From an uncultured Parabacteroides sp. (GTDB lineage Bacteria; Bacteroidota; Bacteroidia; Bacteroidales; Tannerellaceae), in contig CAAGLQ010000272.1 in assembly GCA_900770835.1 (NCBI GenBank), positions 3,116 through 67,115 on the forward strand: a DNA stretch of 64,000 nt. The letters are read 5' to 3'. Under the pieces are notes generated by a model. That model searched no databases. It saw only the letters and a program-made list of their open reading frames with translations, and was not told the origin of the DNA. The position numbers and the translations under genes were made by a program. Of this stretch, positions 9,268 through 18,345 are shown piece after piece (position 1 is the first letter of the stretch; each line of letters begins with the position of its first letter).

Positions 9268-10143
9268 ATGTACACAGAAATGACAACAATTGAAGAGTTA
9301 ACAAACCAGGGTATGTTATCTGCAAACACGCAGATGATCTTGAACAACGCCAATGTCCATACATTAGGTGACTTATCTTATGGCAACCCCTATTGTCTCA
9401 GCTGGTTACAGCTGCCCGGTATGAATTGGGATGTCTATAATGACATCATGGATCTATTCATTCGATTAGACACAGAAAAGGCGCTAGCTAATCCCCAACT
9501 GAAAGCTTTACAGTATGAGAACCTACCTAAACGCTTCCAGTACGAGTTAGATGTCAATTATGATGTAGCTTTTGACGACATGGATTTATTCACCTATTTG
9601 ATAGAGCATGGAATGACCGCTGAAAAACTGCATAATGGAGCAATCAATAGCCCATACGCAATCTTACGGTTAGTGCGGGACTTCGACTTTGCGGAGAACA
9701 CGCTGATGAGACGATACTTAAGGGACTATCTCAATTGTGAGATTTATGCCATGCGTAACGATTGCTACTCCCAAGTTCGAGAGATATACGCCATGCGTCA
9801 AACTTTAATCCCACAAAAGTTCATGAATCTTAGTCCAGAGGAGATCTTAGCCTTTTTTATGAAAGGCAAACTAAAGCAGTTTATCTATGACGACTACCAT
9901 TCGTTCATCAATGTGATCAATGAAGAGCCCATCTACGCAGAGATTCAAAAAAAATTCATTCAAACGCCCAAAGATTTCGTACTACTCTTTCAAAAGCCAA
10001 AGGAAGCCTTCTATCGACTAGTTGGCAATCAATATGAGCAAGAAACGAAAGACAACCTAATGTCTTATGTTGATGAGACCTATTTTCATTTAAGTGATCA
10101 AATCAAGGACTGGCTGGACGATGATGAATGCGAACCCTATTGA
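9268..10143 (+). CDS. Unknown protein with a weak RpoA-CTD/HhH-like N-terminus
   Basis: 291 residues, no signal peptide, so cytosolic. I do not recognise the family. Residues 6-57 (IEELTNQGMLSANTQMILNN, then NVHTLGDL and LPGMNWDVYNDI) resemble the helix-hairpin-helix pattern of the RNA polymerase alpha C-terminal domain, which binds DNA or protein partners. The rest is strongly helical and rich in Tyr, Phe and acidic residues and ends in an acidic WLDDDECEPY tail. A hairpin terminator follows at 10163-10193, and the next gene has its own promoter, so this is a single-gene unit. Confidence 0.75.
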   Translation: MYTEMTTIEELTNQGMLSANTQMILNNANVHTLGDLSYGNPYCLSWLQLPGMNWDVYNDIMDLFIRLDTEKALANPQLKALQYENLPKRFQYELDVNYDVAFDDMDLFTYLIEHGMTAEKLHNGAINSPYAILRLVRDFDFAENTLMRRYLRDYLNCEIYAMRNDCYSQVREIYAMRQTLIPQKFMNLSPEEILAFFMKGKLKQFIYDDYHSFINVINEEPIYAEIQKKFIQTPKDFVLLFQKPKEAFYRLVGNQYEQETKDNLMSYVDETYFHLSDQIKDWLDDDECEPY

Positions 10144-10162
10144 TCATTAGATCAGTTAACCC

Positions 10163-10193
10163 GTGTAGGTGTTGTTCAAAACAGCACCTACAC
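10163..10193 (+). terminator. Terminator after the 9268 gene
   Basis: GTGTAGGTG pairs with CACCTACAC around a short loop with a further TGTT/AACA pairing. It lies 20 bases after the stop. Confidence 0.7.
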
Positions 10194-10213
10194 TAAAACT
10201 ATATCTGTTTTTC

Positions 10214-10244
10214 TTCGATAATTGGATGATTGATACTATCTTTG
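10214..10244 (+). promoter_or_regulatory. Promoter of the GH16 gene
   Basis: TTCG at about 10214-10217, a 19-base spacer, then a perfect -7 box TATCTTTG at 10237-10244. The next four genes follow closely, so this promoter may also feed the 11137-19317 cluster. Confidence 0.65.
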
Positions 10245-10317
10245 TGAGGTAGAAGATTCATTGCACAACAAAGGATCCTCTACTCCATAAACAACCATCG
10301 TTTATCAATATAATAAC

Positions 10318-11109
10318 ATGAAGAAATACAGTCCATTAAATCTACTAACACTGGCCATTCTATCCATACTGATAGGATGTCAAACCCATCAAGATAAGTG
10401 GAAACTCGTTTGGGAGGATAACTTCGATCAAGCGGATCACTTCGATTACGCCTCTTGGTCCAAGATACCCCGAGGAACCTCAGATTGGAACAACTACATG
10501 TCGGACTTCGATTCCTGCTATGCCATCCAAGAGGGCAACCTGATTCTGCGAGGCTTAGTCAACTATACACTACCTAATGACACAGCACCCTATATCACCG
10601 GCGGTGTCTATACCAAGGGCAAGGTCGGTTTCTCCAACGGCCGTTTAGAGATCTGTGCCAAGTTACACGGAGCCACCGGTGCCTGGCCCGCATTCTGGTT
10701 GTTGCCAGAAAATGAAAGATGGCCACACGGAGGAGAGATCGACATCATGGAGCGTTTGAATAACGACACCCTGGCCTATCAAACCGTCCATTCGACCTAT
10801 ACCCATACACTAGGCATCACGGATAACCCCAAACAGGGAGGCATAGGACCCATCAACCGAGATGACTACAACATTTATGCCGTCGAGATGTATCCAGACA
10901 GCTTAGTCTTTTTCATCAATGACACGCATACCTTCACTTATCCTCGTATCGAGACAGATAAGGAGGGACAATTCCCATTCGCCAACAAAGAATTCTATCT
11001 CTTGCTGGATATGCAGTTAGGTGGAAACTGGGTCGGGCAGGTGGATCCAGCGGATCTACCCGTTCAAATGGAGATTGACTGGGTGCGTTTCTATCGGAAA
11101 GAGAACTAA
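10318..11109 (+). CDS. GH16 beta-glucanase-like lipoprotein
   Basis: 263 residues. Residues 1-21 are a lipoprotein signal ending LIGC, so the enzyme is envelope-anchored. The GH16 concanavalin-like fold is evident from KLVWEDNFDQ, the substrate-cleft GAWPAFWLLP segment and the catalytic motif GGEIDIMERL, with nucleophile Glu140, helper Asp142 and acid/base Glu145. GH16 enzymes cut beta-1,3 or mixed beta-1,3/1,4 glucans and related galactans; the exact substrate cannot be read from sequence. It ends 27 bases before the DUF1848 gene with no terminator between, so it could share a transcript with that unrelated cluster. Confidence 0.93.
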   Translation: MKKYSPLNLLTLAILSILIGCQTHQDKWKLVWEDNFDQADHFDYASWSKIPRGTSDWNNYMSDFDSCYAIQEGNLILRGLVNYTLPNDTAPYITGGVYTKGKVGFSNGRLEICAKLHGATGAWPAFWLLPENERWPHGGEIDIMERLNNDTLAYQTVHSTYTHTLGITDNPKQGGIGPINRDDYNIYAVEMYPDSLVFFINDTHTFTYPRIETDKEGQFPFANKEFYLLLDMQLGGNWVGQVDPADLPVQMEIDWVRFYRKEN

Positions 11110-11136
11110 CGAATAGGTCAAAAGACAAATGCAACA

Positions 11137-12192
11137 ATGGCTTGGGATAAAGTCAAAATCACCAGAGAGAATGGAGAGATAGTGGATGCACAAGCTCCTA
11201 TCATCCTATCGGCAAGTAGAAGTACCGATATACCCGCCTTCTATGCCGATTGGTTCTTCAACCGCCTTGAAAAAGGCTATTGTGCCTGGACCAATCCGTT
11301 TAATGGGGTACAGAGTTACGTCAGTTTTGAGCAGACACGCTTTATCGTGTTCTGGTCAAAGAATCCCAAACCCTTAATTCCTTATCTTCCCATTCTAAAA
11401 GAAAAGCGTATCCACTGTTACATTCAGTATACACTTAATGATTACGAGGACGAAGGGCTTGAAAAGGGTGTCCCCAAATTAGCCGAGCGTATTGACACCT
11501 TTAAGCAACTCGTAGAAATACTTGGGAAAGGACATGTCATTTGGCGTTTCGACCCGCTCGTACTCACGGACCATATCTCGGTAGCTGACTTATTACGAAA
11601 AATCGAGGCGATTGGCAACAATCTCTATGGTTACACCGAAAAGTTGGTATTCAGTTATGCGGATATCGCTTCCTACAAAAAAGTGCGAACCAACCTCGAT
11701 GCCAACCACATCCACGCGATTGAGTTTACGCCAGAAACCATGAACCAGTTTGCCGAAGGAATCACGCAATTGAACCAACAATGGAGCTATCAGTTATCGA
11801 CTTGCGGCGAGATAATCGACTTGGATCGTTATGGCATCACGCATAACAGATGCGTAGATGATGCACTCATCACACGTATTGCGTATGATGACCCCGTACT
11901 CATGAAGTTCCTCCACATGACCGTATGTAACTATTTCGGGAAAGACTTCGAGCCACTACCGGATGGTGCCATCGAGTTAACCGATACGATGTATGCCCTT
12001 TGCAAGAAGGACAATAAGGATAAGGGACAACGACAATTTTGCGGCTGTACAACCAGCAAAGACATCGGGCAGTACAATACCTGCCCGCACCTGTGTGAAT
12101 ACTGTTATGCCAACAGCAGCAAAGCCATAGCCGTGCAGAACTGGAGAAAGCACAAGGACAACCCCTATGATGAGAACATATTAGGCAAATAG
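11137..12192 (+). CDS. DUF1848 protein with C-terminal CX3CX2C iron-sulfur-type cluster
   Basis: 351 residues, cytosolic. The N-terminal half matches DUF1848 (SASRSTDIPAFYADWF, then FWSKNPKPLIPYL and a conserved IWRFDPLVLTD). Near the C-terminus is a dense Cys group: FCGC, a short linker, then CPHLCEYCYAN, which has the CX3CX2C spacing used by radical-SAM enzymes to hold a [4Fe-4S] cluster. Here it is at the C-terminal end rather than the start of the barrel, and the domain otherwise recalls spore-photoproduct-lyase relatives. No reaction is established for the family. The gene starts the five-gene cluster; its TAG stop is 2 bases before the helicase ATG, implying coupled translation. A DNA or RNA repair/modification role fits the context but is inference. 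Confidence 0.87.
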   Translation: MAWDKVKITRENGEIVDAQAPIILSASRSTDIPAFYADWFFNRLEKGYCAWTNPFNGVQSYVSFEQTRFIVFWSKNPKPLIPYLPILKEKRIHCYIQYTLNDYEDEGLEKGVPKLAERIDTFKQLVEILGKGHVIWRFDPLVLTDHISVADLLRKIEAIGNNLYGYTEKLVFSYADIASYKKVRTNLDANHIHAIEFTPETMNQFAEGITQLNQQWSYQLSTCGEIIDLDRYGITHNRCVDDALITRIAYDDPVLMKFLHMTVCNYFGKDFEPLPDGAIELTDTMYALCKKDNKDKGQRQFCGCTTSKDIGQYNTCPHLCEYCYANSSKAIAVQNWRKHKDNPYDENILGK

Positions 12193-12194
12193 AA

Positions 12195-15100
12195 ATGAGC
12201 TACCTAACAGACATAGAAACCATCGGTCACCTCTGTTTGGATGATATCATTCAAACGGCTCGGAAACATGTGCCAGAGGCCTATCGGTACCAGCCATGGA
12301 CCTATCCTGGATTGGCGCATGGTACATCCTGTCTAGAATCCGAAGAGCAGCTAAACTGCTATCTTGCCTCCTATGGGGAAATGCATAAAGGGAAGCTCCA
12401 ACGCATCATGACTGACTTCCCCTACAGTCAACTCAACGCAGACTTTGAGATCATCGACTGGGGCTGCGGTCAAGGGATAGCCACGGTCTGCTTCATCGAT
12501 TATCTGACAAGATACAATTTAGTTAGCAAGCTGCAGAAGGTAACCCTAATCGAGCCATCCGCCGTAGCCCTGGAACGTGCCAAATTCAATGTGACGCACG
12601 CCGTACATACGGACGATGTCTATATCGATACGATCAACAGCTACCTGCCATCCGTCACACCCAACGAGCGTGCCCTAGGAGGATTGCAGATCGAGGAGCC
12701 CATTTGTATCCACCTATTCTCGAACATACTGGATATAGCCGCCATAGATCTCAAGGAATTAGCCTTGATGATCGGAGCCACCGGTTATCGACACTATTTC
12801 CTGTGTGTCGGTCCCCTCAATTTCGGGAATAACCGCATCGACGCCTTCTGCCAATATTTCAATTTAGACGAGCAGTCCCTCTTCTCAGAGGTCCGGAATG
12901 CTCAATTTGGTAGAATCGCCAATGGTAAATGGTATAGTTGTGTCACCAAGGGATTTCAGCTGACCAGAGAGGATGGTAAACCATTCCTTATTCCCCTAAC
13001 GTTTTATCCGCCCAGGCAATTTCATGCAGTCTATCGGCTGGATGCCATTAAAGCTTTGGATGATCAGGCAACAAATCGTGTAAATTGGAATCACTATTCC
13101 GCATTTGAGGTGTTGGCGCCATTTGATATAGGCGCCAGCATCTATGAAGATATACACCCCCTGCTTGCGGTGCTCAGTAACCTGATTACCAGAGGACTGC
13201 CAACAAAGTGTAGCCCTTACATTGAGGAACAGCTGAATAGTCTATTCAACTACAGTGAGCGAACGGAGCGCTATGGGACGATCACCTACACCGTGTCCGA
13301 TAGGGATAACCTCATTGACCATGAGGATTTGCTACTCAAGACACCCATTGGCATAGCCAGACTCCAGAAGGTGATTGTAGAAGCGTTACTCACGGGACGG
13401 ATCGCTTTGGACGCCAGACAATGGAAAGTTCTGGTGAAAGAGGGCGACGTGCCTTGTGCCGCCTTGGCGTTTGAAGACTTAAGACAACTCTTCAACCACC
13501 TGTCCGCAATGAGCACGACATACGACACATTGCAATTCCCGGATATTGAGTTACACATCCTGTCTGAAAAACATACCACATCACCCCTGCACTTAGGGAA
13601 TAAGACCTACAAAAAGGTCAATCAAGTCCTTAGAGAGCAGCTGTATGATATGGTTATTGACATAGCCATCGATGAAGAGATTGATGCCGAGCATGTACAG
13701 TTCTCTGAGTTCAAGGCCATGAACGACTGTTACTTTAATGTGCGTTCTTCCAAACAGAACTATTCGCCCCGTGAGATCTATACGACAGACACCATAGACT
13801 ATAAGCCCGTCACGACCAGCAACCCATCTGGTGACCCTATCGACATACCTGAGCAAAAGGTCCATCTGACCTATTTCCTAAACCTGTTGTTCAGGAAGAG
13901 CGATTTCAGACCCGGACAATTGCCCATATTGAACCGAGCGTTACAGAACAAAGGGGTAATCGGGCTCCTGCCCACCGGCGGAGGAAAGTCACTGACCTAT
14001 CAGCTGGCCGCACTGCTACAGCCGGGTATAACCGTGATTATTGATCCCCTAAAGTCATTGATGCAAGACCAATACGATGGACTGTTAGCAGCGGGTATAG
14101 ACTGTTGTACCTATATCAACGCCGAACTAAAGCCAGAAGAAAGAGTCCAGCATGAGCAATTGATGGAATCCTCACAAGTACTATTCACGTTCATGTCACC
14201 TGAACGACTCTGCATTTATGAATTTCGGGAGCGGCTCCAGAACATGCATGACCTTAATGTCTACTTCTCCTATGGCGTCATCGACGAAGTACATTGTGTC
14301 TCTGAATGGGGCCAGGACTTTCGATTCTCATACCTACACCTCGGACGCAACCTATATAGTTATGTCCGTGCCAAGCAGAGGCCCATTACCCTGTTTGGTC
14401 TGACAGCGACAGCCTCCTTCGACGTATTAGCCGATGTAGAGCGAGAGCTGTCTGGAAATGGAGCCTTTGAATTGGATCCGGATACGATTGTCAAATACGA
14501 GAACAGCAACCGTTTAGAACTACAATACAAAATCGAGCGGGTTGAAGTGGATTATCGAGAAGATACAAGTTATAAGCCGGATCCCCTGCTTGAAGGATAT
14601 CCCAGACCCGTAAACATTGCTGATAGCCGGACCTCGCAGAATCACAAACATGATTGCCTGCCCAGTCTCGTCACTCGAATTCCACAATACCTACGCGAAC
14701 TACAAAAAGACGACTCGTTAGATAGAATCCTCACACGTTTCAAGGAACGTGAAAATATAGAACTGGAGGATGCGTCCGTCTTAAAGGTAGAAATGCCGGA
14801 TGATTATTATGCCCGAAAGGATAAATATGAGCAGGCCGGCATTATTTTCTGCCCCCACGTCAATTCCACGGGAATCAGTGTAAACGTCAACGCCGACAAC
14901 CTTAGCAGGATATGTGAGGTGGGTACATTCGCTGGCTCTCCTGTTGCAGGCAAAGAGATCGGAAATGAGTCCATGGAAAACATGCGAAAGTTTCGGGACA
15001 ATCAGATGCCACTCATGGTAGCGACCAAGGCCTTTGGCATGGGCATTGATAAGCCCAACGTTCGTTTCACAGTCAACCTAAATTACTCCACCTCACTGGA

Positions 15101-16682
15101 GAGCTTTGTGCAAGAAGCCGGCCGCGCGGGAAGAGACCGGAAAATGGCACTCGCTGTCATTCTCATGTCGGATTACCACCTGGCACGCATCAGTCCCAAA
15201 TGTAAGGTAAATTCACCCATACTTAGAAGCATTGAGTCAAAGTGGTTCATAGATAAAGATTTGCGGTTTATACTAAGCAGTTTCGGACACGTTATAGATC
15301 CCAAAGACATCGATATGTGTAACCCGTTAACGGATATCGTTAGGCTCAAATGTAAAACAGATAACATCATCAACGATAAGAAACAATTTTGGAAATGTGA
15401 TGAAGGTTGTTCCAAATACCGCATATGTACCTTGAGACAGGTAGATACCTCCATGCGTGGATGGCAATATCAAAAAGATCTCTTCGAGTATCTGCGAACC
15501 AATCACATTCACATTCCCAAGGAGAGTTACGAATACCAGGGAGCGGACTACAATACTGTCATGTATTTCTTTGACAACAACTTCAAAGGAGAGGTAGAGG
15601 AAAAGAGAAAAATGATTGAACTCCTTCAAGAAAAGGAGATGTATTATTTCATCGGGAATGATAGAAAATACAAGGTAGATCAGCAGACAGCTGTAAAAGG
15701 CTTCCTTGCCACGGTACTCGGTGCCAAAGTCGGTACCGAGGTCGTAACCATCATACCCTACACAGCGGACACACATGCTGATATAGCCAAGGCCATCTAC
15801 AGAATGTGCGTCATTGGGTTAATCGATGATTTCACTCAGGATTATACCAAAAAGACATTCCGGATATTGGCGACACGGAAAAAGAATGGCCAGTATTATG
15901 AGCGACTGAAACAGTTCCTCATGCGCTACTATTCGGAAGACCGGGCAGAAAACGAGGTGGAGAAAGCCAGCGTACACAAAGGTCAAAACGAAATTCATAA
16001 ATGCCTGGGCTACCTGACCGAGTTCATCTACGATAAGATAGCCCTAAAAAGAAAGCGCGCTATTGATGACATGCGAAATTTCTGCATGGTAGGCATAGAC
16101 GCATCCAAGGATTGGAAAGAGATCAACGAAGACCTAAAGGATGAGATCTATTATTATTTCAACTCCAAATACGCGCGTGAGGGGTATCAGACAGAAGAAG
16201 GCGAAGATTTCTCTCTGCTGGATGATACGGAAAGAGGGAAGAAATCCTCTTTCGATATCCTATACAAATACATGCGAGTGGTAGATGCGGATGTCATTGG
16301 ACTGTCGGGATCACCCAAGGATAATGTCAAGCATCTCCAAGGTGCGGTGAGACTCATTCGAAGAAGTGAAACAGACACCAATCCAGTTCTAAGTCTTCTT
16401 AATGTCTTCTGCCTGCTTACCCTAAAAGTCGGTAGCAATCGAACTATGCAAGAAGAGCTGGATGCCAGTTTCATAGAAGGCTATTCGGCATTCAAAGAAA
16501 GATGTCAAGATCACGATGAGTTCTTTGAAGGCATAGACCGCTTCTATGCGGAGCTAAACGCAAACAACAGAAACTTAGCCTCAGAAGAAGATCTACAGCA
16601 CCTATCCGATCTGGCCTTAGAAGCCGAGCTAAAGGGTCACTTATCATGGACAGAAAACTTCATTAACCAATATACAAATTAA
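12195..16682 (+). CDS. Methyltransferase-like / RecQ-family helicase fusion
   Basis: 1495 residues, far longer than ordinary RecQ (about 610). Residues about 85-215 look like a class I SAM methyltransferase: motif I IIDWGCGQGIAT at 87-98, TLIEPSAVALERAK, then HLFSNILD. About 330-560 is an unrecognised linker domain containing DVPCAALAFEDLRQLF. About 565-1010 is a RecQ-type SF2 helicase: GLLPTGGGKSLTYQ (Walker A near 593), IDEVHCVSEWGQDF (DEVH near 697), FGLTATA, and FGMGIDKPNVR with QEAGRAGRD near 970. A Cys group (KCDEGCSKYRIC) follows as in the RecQ zinc region. The last about 400 residues are unassigned. It should unwind DNA with ATP and may methylate or only bind SAM. It is the central gene of the cluster. 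Confidence 0.9.
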   Translation: MSYLTDIETIGHLCLDDIIQTARKHVPEAYRYQPWTYPGLAHGTSCLESEEQLNCYLASYGEMHKGKLQRIMTDFPYSQLNADFEIIDWGCGQGIATVCFIDYLTRYNLVSKLQKVTLIEPSAVALERAKFNVTHAVHTDDVYIDTINSYLPSVTPNERALGGLQIEEPICIHLFSNILDIAAIDLKELALMIGATGYRHYFLCVGPLNFGNNRIDAFCQYFNLDEQSLFSEVRNAQFGRIANGKWYSCVTKGFQLTREDGKPFLIPLTFYPPRQFHAVYRLDAIKALDDQATNRVNWNHYSAFEVLAPFDIGASIYEDIHPLLAVLSNLITRGLPTKCSPYIEEQLNSLFNYSERTERYGTITYTVSDRDNLIDHEDLLLKTPIGIARLQKVIVEALLTGRIALDARQWKVLVKEGDVPCAALAFEDLRQLFNHLSAMSTTYDTLQFPDIELHILSEKHTTSPLHLGNKTYKKVNQVLREQLYDMVIDIAIDEEIDAEHVQFSEFKAMNDCYFNVRSSKQNYSPREIYTTDTIDYKPVTTSNPSGDPIDIPEQKVHLTYFLNLLFRKSDFRPGQLPILNRALQNKGVIGLLPTGGGKSLTYQLAALLQPGITVIIDPLKSLMQDQYDGLLAAGIDCCTYINAELKPEERVQHEQLMESSQVLFTFMSPERLCIYEFRERLQNMHDLNVYFSYGVIDEVHCVSEWGQDFRFSYLHLGRNLYSYVRAKQRPITLFGLTATASFDVLADVERELSGNGAFELDPDTIVKYENSNRLELQYKIERVEVDYREDTSYKPDPLLEGYPRPVNIADSRTSQNHKHDCLPSLVTRIPQYLRELQKDDSLDRILTRFKERENIELEDASVLKVEMPDDYYARKDKYEQAGIIFCPHVNSTGISVNVNADNLSRICEVGTFAGSPVAGKEIGNESMENMRKFRDNQMPLMVATKAFGMGIDKPNVRFTVNLNYSTSLESFVQEAGRAGRDRKMALAVILMSDYHLARISPKCKVNSPILRSIESKWFIDKDLRFILSSFGHVIDPKDIDMCNPLTDIVRLKCKTDNIINDKKQFWKCDEGCSKYRICTLRQVDTSMRGWQYQKDLFEYLRTNHIHIPKESYEYQGADYNTVMYFFDNNFKGEVEEKRKMIELLQEKEMYYFIGNDRKYKVDQQTAVKGFLATVLGAKVGTEVVTIIPYTADTHADIAKAIYRMCVIGLIDDFTQDYTKKTFRILATRKKNGQYYERLKQFLMRYYSEDRAENEVEKASVHKGQNEIHKCLGYLTEFIYDKIALKRKRAIDDMRNFCMVGIDASKDWKEINEDLKDEIYYYFNSKYAREGYQTEEGEDFSLLDDTERGKKSSFDILYKYMRVVDADVIGLSGSPKDNVKHLQGAVRLIRRSETDTNPVLSLLNVFCLLTLKVGSNRTMQEELDASFIEGYSAFKERCQDHDEFFEGIDRFYAELNANNRNLASEEDLQHLSDLALEAELKGHLSWTENFINQYTN

Positions 16683-16691
16683 CTCCAACAT

Positions 16692-17711
16692 ATGCGTACA
16701 CAAGATATAGTCAAGTCTCTTTCCAATTTAGAGCAAAGTCTCCAGGGAGTCGAATCCGCCCGACAGCAGGTTGAGAAGACCGTGGCAGCCTACGGCGCTA
16801 CCCAAAAGCAACTTGCCGCCCTGGAACAGGAATTTGCCCATGTCTCAAATGACTTGAGAACGATTACCGATCTCATTCAGGACAATCAGCAAGAGCTATC
16901 AGGCACACTGTCTTCCAAAGTCGAGCATCTATTTGCTCAGATGGAAGGCAAGGTTGAACAGCTCGAGAACAAGGCTACCATGATTAGTCAGACCTTTGAG
17001 ACCAGTTGTAAAGCGTCAGCCCAAACACTCAACGCAGAAATGGATGCGTTCCTTGTTACTTTTCAGGGGAAAGTGGCCGATGAGCTGAGTGACATCGCTT
17101 CGGCCATGGAGGAATTCAAATCCCTAATCAAAGCTATACGGCAGGATTTTGAGAAGGACATAAACATAACAATCTCCTCCATCCAAGAAAACAGCCAAAA
17201 GATAGCCGACAGTTTTCGAGAGAGAATAGGCAATCACCTAAGCTCATTGTCTAATCTGAATACCGAATTAGCGGAAATTGTCAAGCTTCAAAAGAAGCAG
17301 AACAGTGAGTTGTTGACTAAGGTGGAAGCTGAGTTTACATCTATAAAATCCTCCATTTCCGATATAGACAGCCAACTGAAGGGAATACAGAGCAGCCAAA
17401 ATAATCAGCATCAAGAGCTGATCGAGTTGCTATCCGCACTCCTGCAAGGCAATAGTCCATCCGCAGAGAGGCTAACCGCCCGGTTTAACACCGTCGATGG
17501 TAGTCTTGGAGTTGTGAAAGATGGAGTCTCTTCGGTTTCCTCCCAACTGGGCACGGCAACCAACCAGATCATCGATCATAACAAACAGGCCCTATTGGCC
17601 GAGGTGAACACAGTCAAGACCGAAAACGCAGTCATCAAGAAATTGGTGATCTTCTGTCTAATAGTGGCAACCATTGCTGTGATCCTAAATATTGTCATGC
17701 TTTTTAAATAA
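16692..17711 (+). CDS. Long coiled-coil protein with C-terminal membrane anchor
   Basis: 339 residues. Residues about 10-310 are heptad-rich, Gln/Glu/Lys/Ser-rich helix of coiled-coil type, with no recognised catalytic domain. Residues about 316-338 form a single hydrophobic segment (LVIFCLIVATIAVILNIVML) at the very end, so the protein is tail-anchored with its coiled coil in the cytosol. It follows the helicase by 9 bases and precedes the vWA gene by 10 bases. A scaffold holding the soluble partners at the membrane is a reasonable inference; coiled-coil membrane subunits also occur in several phage-defence systems. No direct evidence of function. Confidence 0.85.
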   Translation: MRTQDIVKSLSNLEQSLQGVESARQQVEKTVAAYGATQKQLAALEQEFAHVSNDLRTITDLIQDNQQELSGTLSSKVEHLFAQMEGKVEQLENKATMISQTFETSCKASAQTLNAEMDAFLVTFQGKVADELSDIASAMEEFKSLIKAIRQDFEKDINITISSIQENSQKIADSFRERIGNHLSSLSNLNTELAEIVKLQKKQNSELLTKVEAEFTSIKSSISDIDSQLKGIQSSQNNQHQELIELLSALLQGNSPSAERLTARFNTVDGSLGVVKDGVSSVSSQLGTATNQIIDHNKQALLAEVNTVKTENAVIKKLVIFCLIVATIAVILNIVMLFK

Positions 17712-17721
17712 ATACCTTCGT

Positions 17722-18315
17722 ATGCGGATCTATCTGTTAGTGGACACATCAGGCAGTATGGAGGGAGCCAAAATCGGAGCCCTCAATGAGTCCATGTCTA
17801 ATCTCGTTGCTGAGCTAAAGCAAATATCCGGTGGAACCAAACAGATCATTGAACTATCCGTTTTATCTTTCGGAAAGGAGGCCAAATGGATGTATGACCA
17901 TCCCATAAATGTAGATGATTTCGATTGGACCAACCTATCAGCTGGTGGAATGACCCCTATGGGCAAGGCATGTCTGGCCTTGGATAAAGAACTACTGTCA
18001 GCAAACGATCAGGCAAATGACCAACCTTTGATTATCATCCTGACCGATGGTTGTCCCACCGATGACTACGACGAAGGGATCAAGGCACTCATAGCCAATA
18101 GCCCATTCAAAAATGCCAACAAATTTGGCATCGCGATCGGTGAAAATGCCGACTTAGCCGCACTATTACGCTTTGTAGAGAACAAAGACCAAATCTATGT
18201 GCAAGGCAACGTGGATAAGTTGCTGAACACATTAAAAGACATAATAGGTCCGAACAAACCAACCGCCCCCGTTACGCATTCGATAATTAGTGAAGACGAT
18301 GACGAATGGGCTTAG
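17722..18315 (+). CDS. TerY-like von Willebrand factor A domain protein
   Basis: 197 residues from the ATG at 17722; an upstream in-frame ATG at 17692 overlaps the previous gene and would add ten non-conserved residues before the first strand. The protein is a single vWA domain: MIDAS motif DTSGSMEG close to the N-terminus, the threonine ligand in GGMTPMGKA, and the acidic ligand strand IIILTDGCPTDD. It resembles TerY, the vWA protein of stress and defence clusters. Such domains bind partner proteins through a metal ion. It lies between the coiled-coil protein and the unknown last gene, with gaps of 10 and 30 bases, and probably acts as an assembly or regulatory subunit. Confidence 0.9.
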   Translation: MRIYLLVDTSGSMEGAKIGALNESMSNLVAELKQISGGTKQIIELSVLSFGKEAKWMYDHPINVDDFDWTNLSAGGMTPMGKACLALDKELLSANDQANDQPLIIILTDGCPTDDYDEGIKALIANSPFKNANKFGIAIGENADLAALLRFVENKDQIYVQGNVDKLLNTLKDIIGPNKPTAPVTHSIISEDDDEWA

Positions 18316-18345
18316 CAATAAATTTGAATAAATCGAATAAATCGA

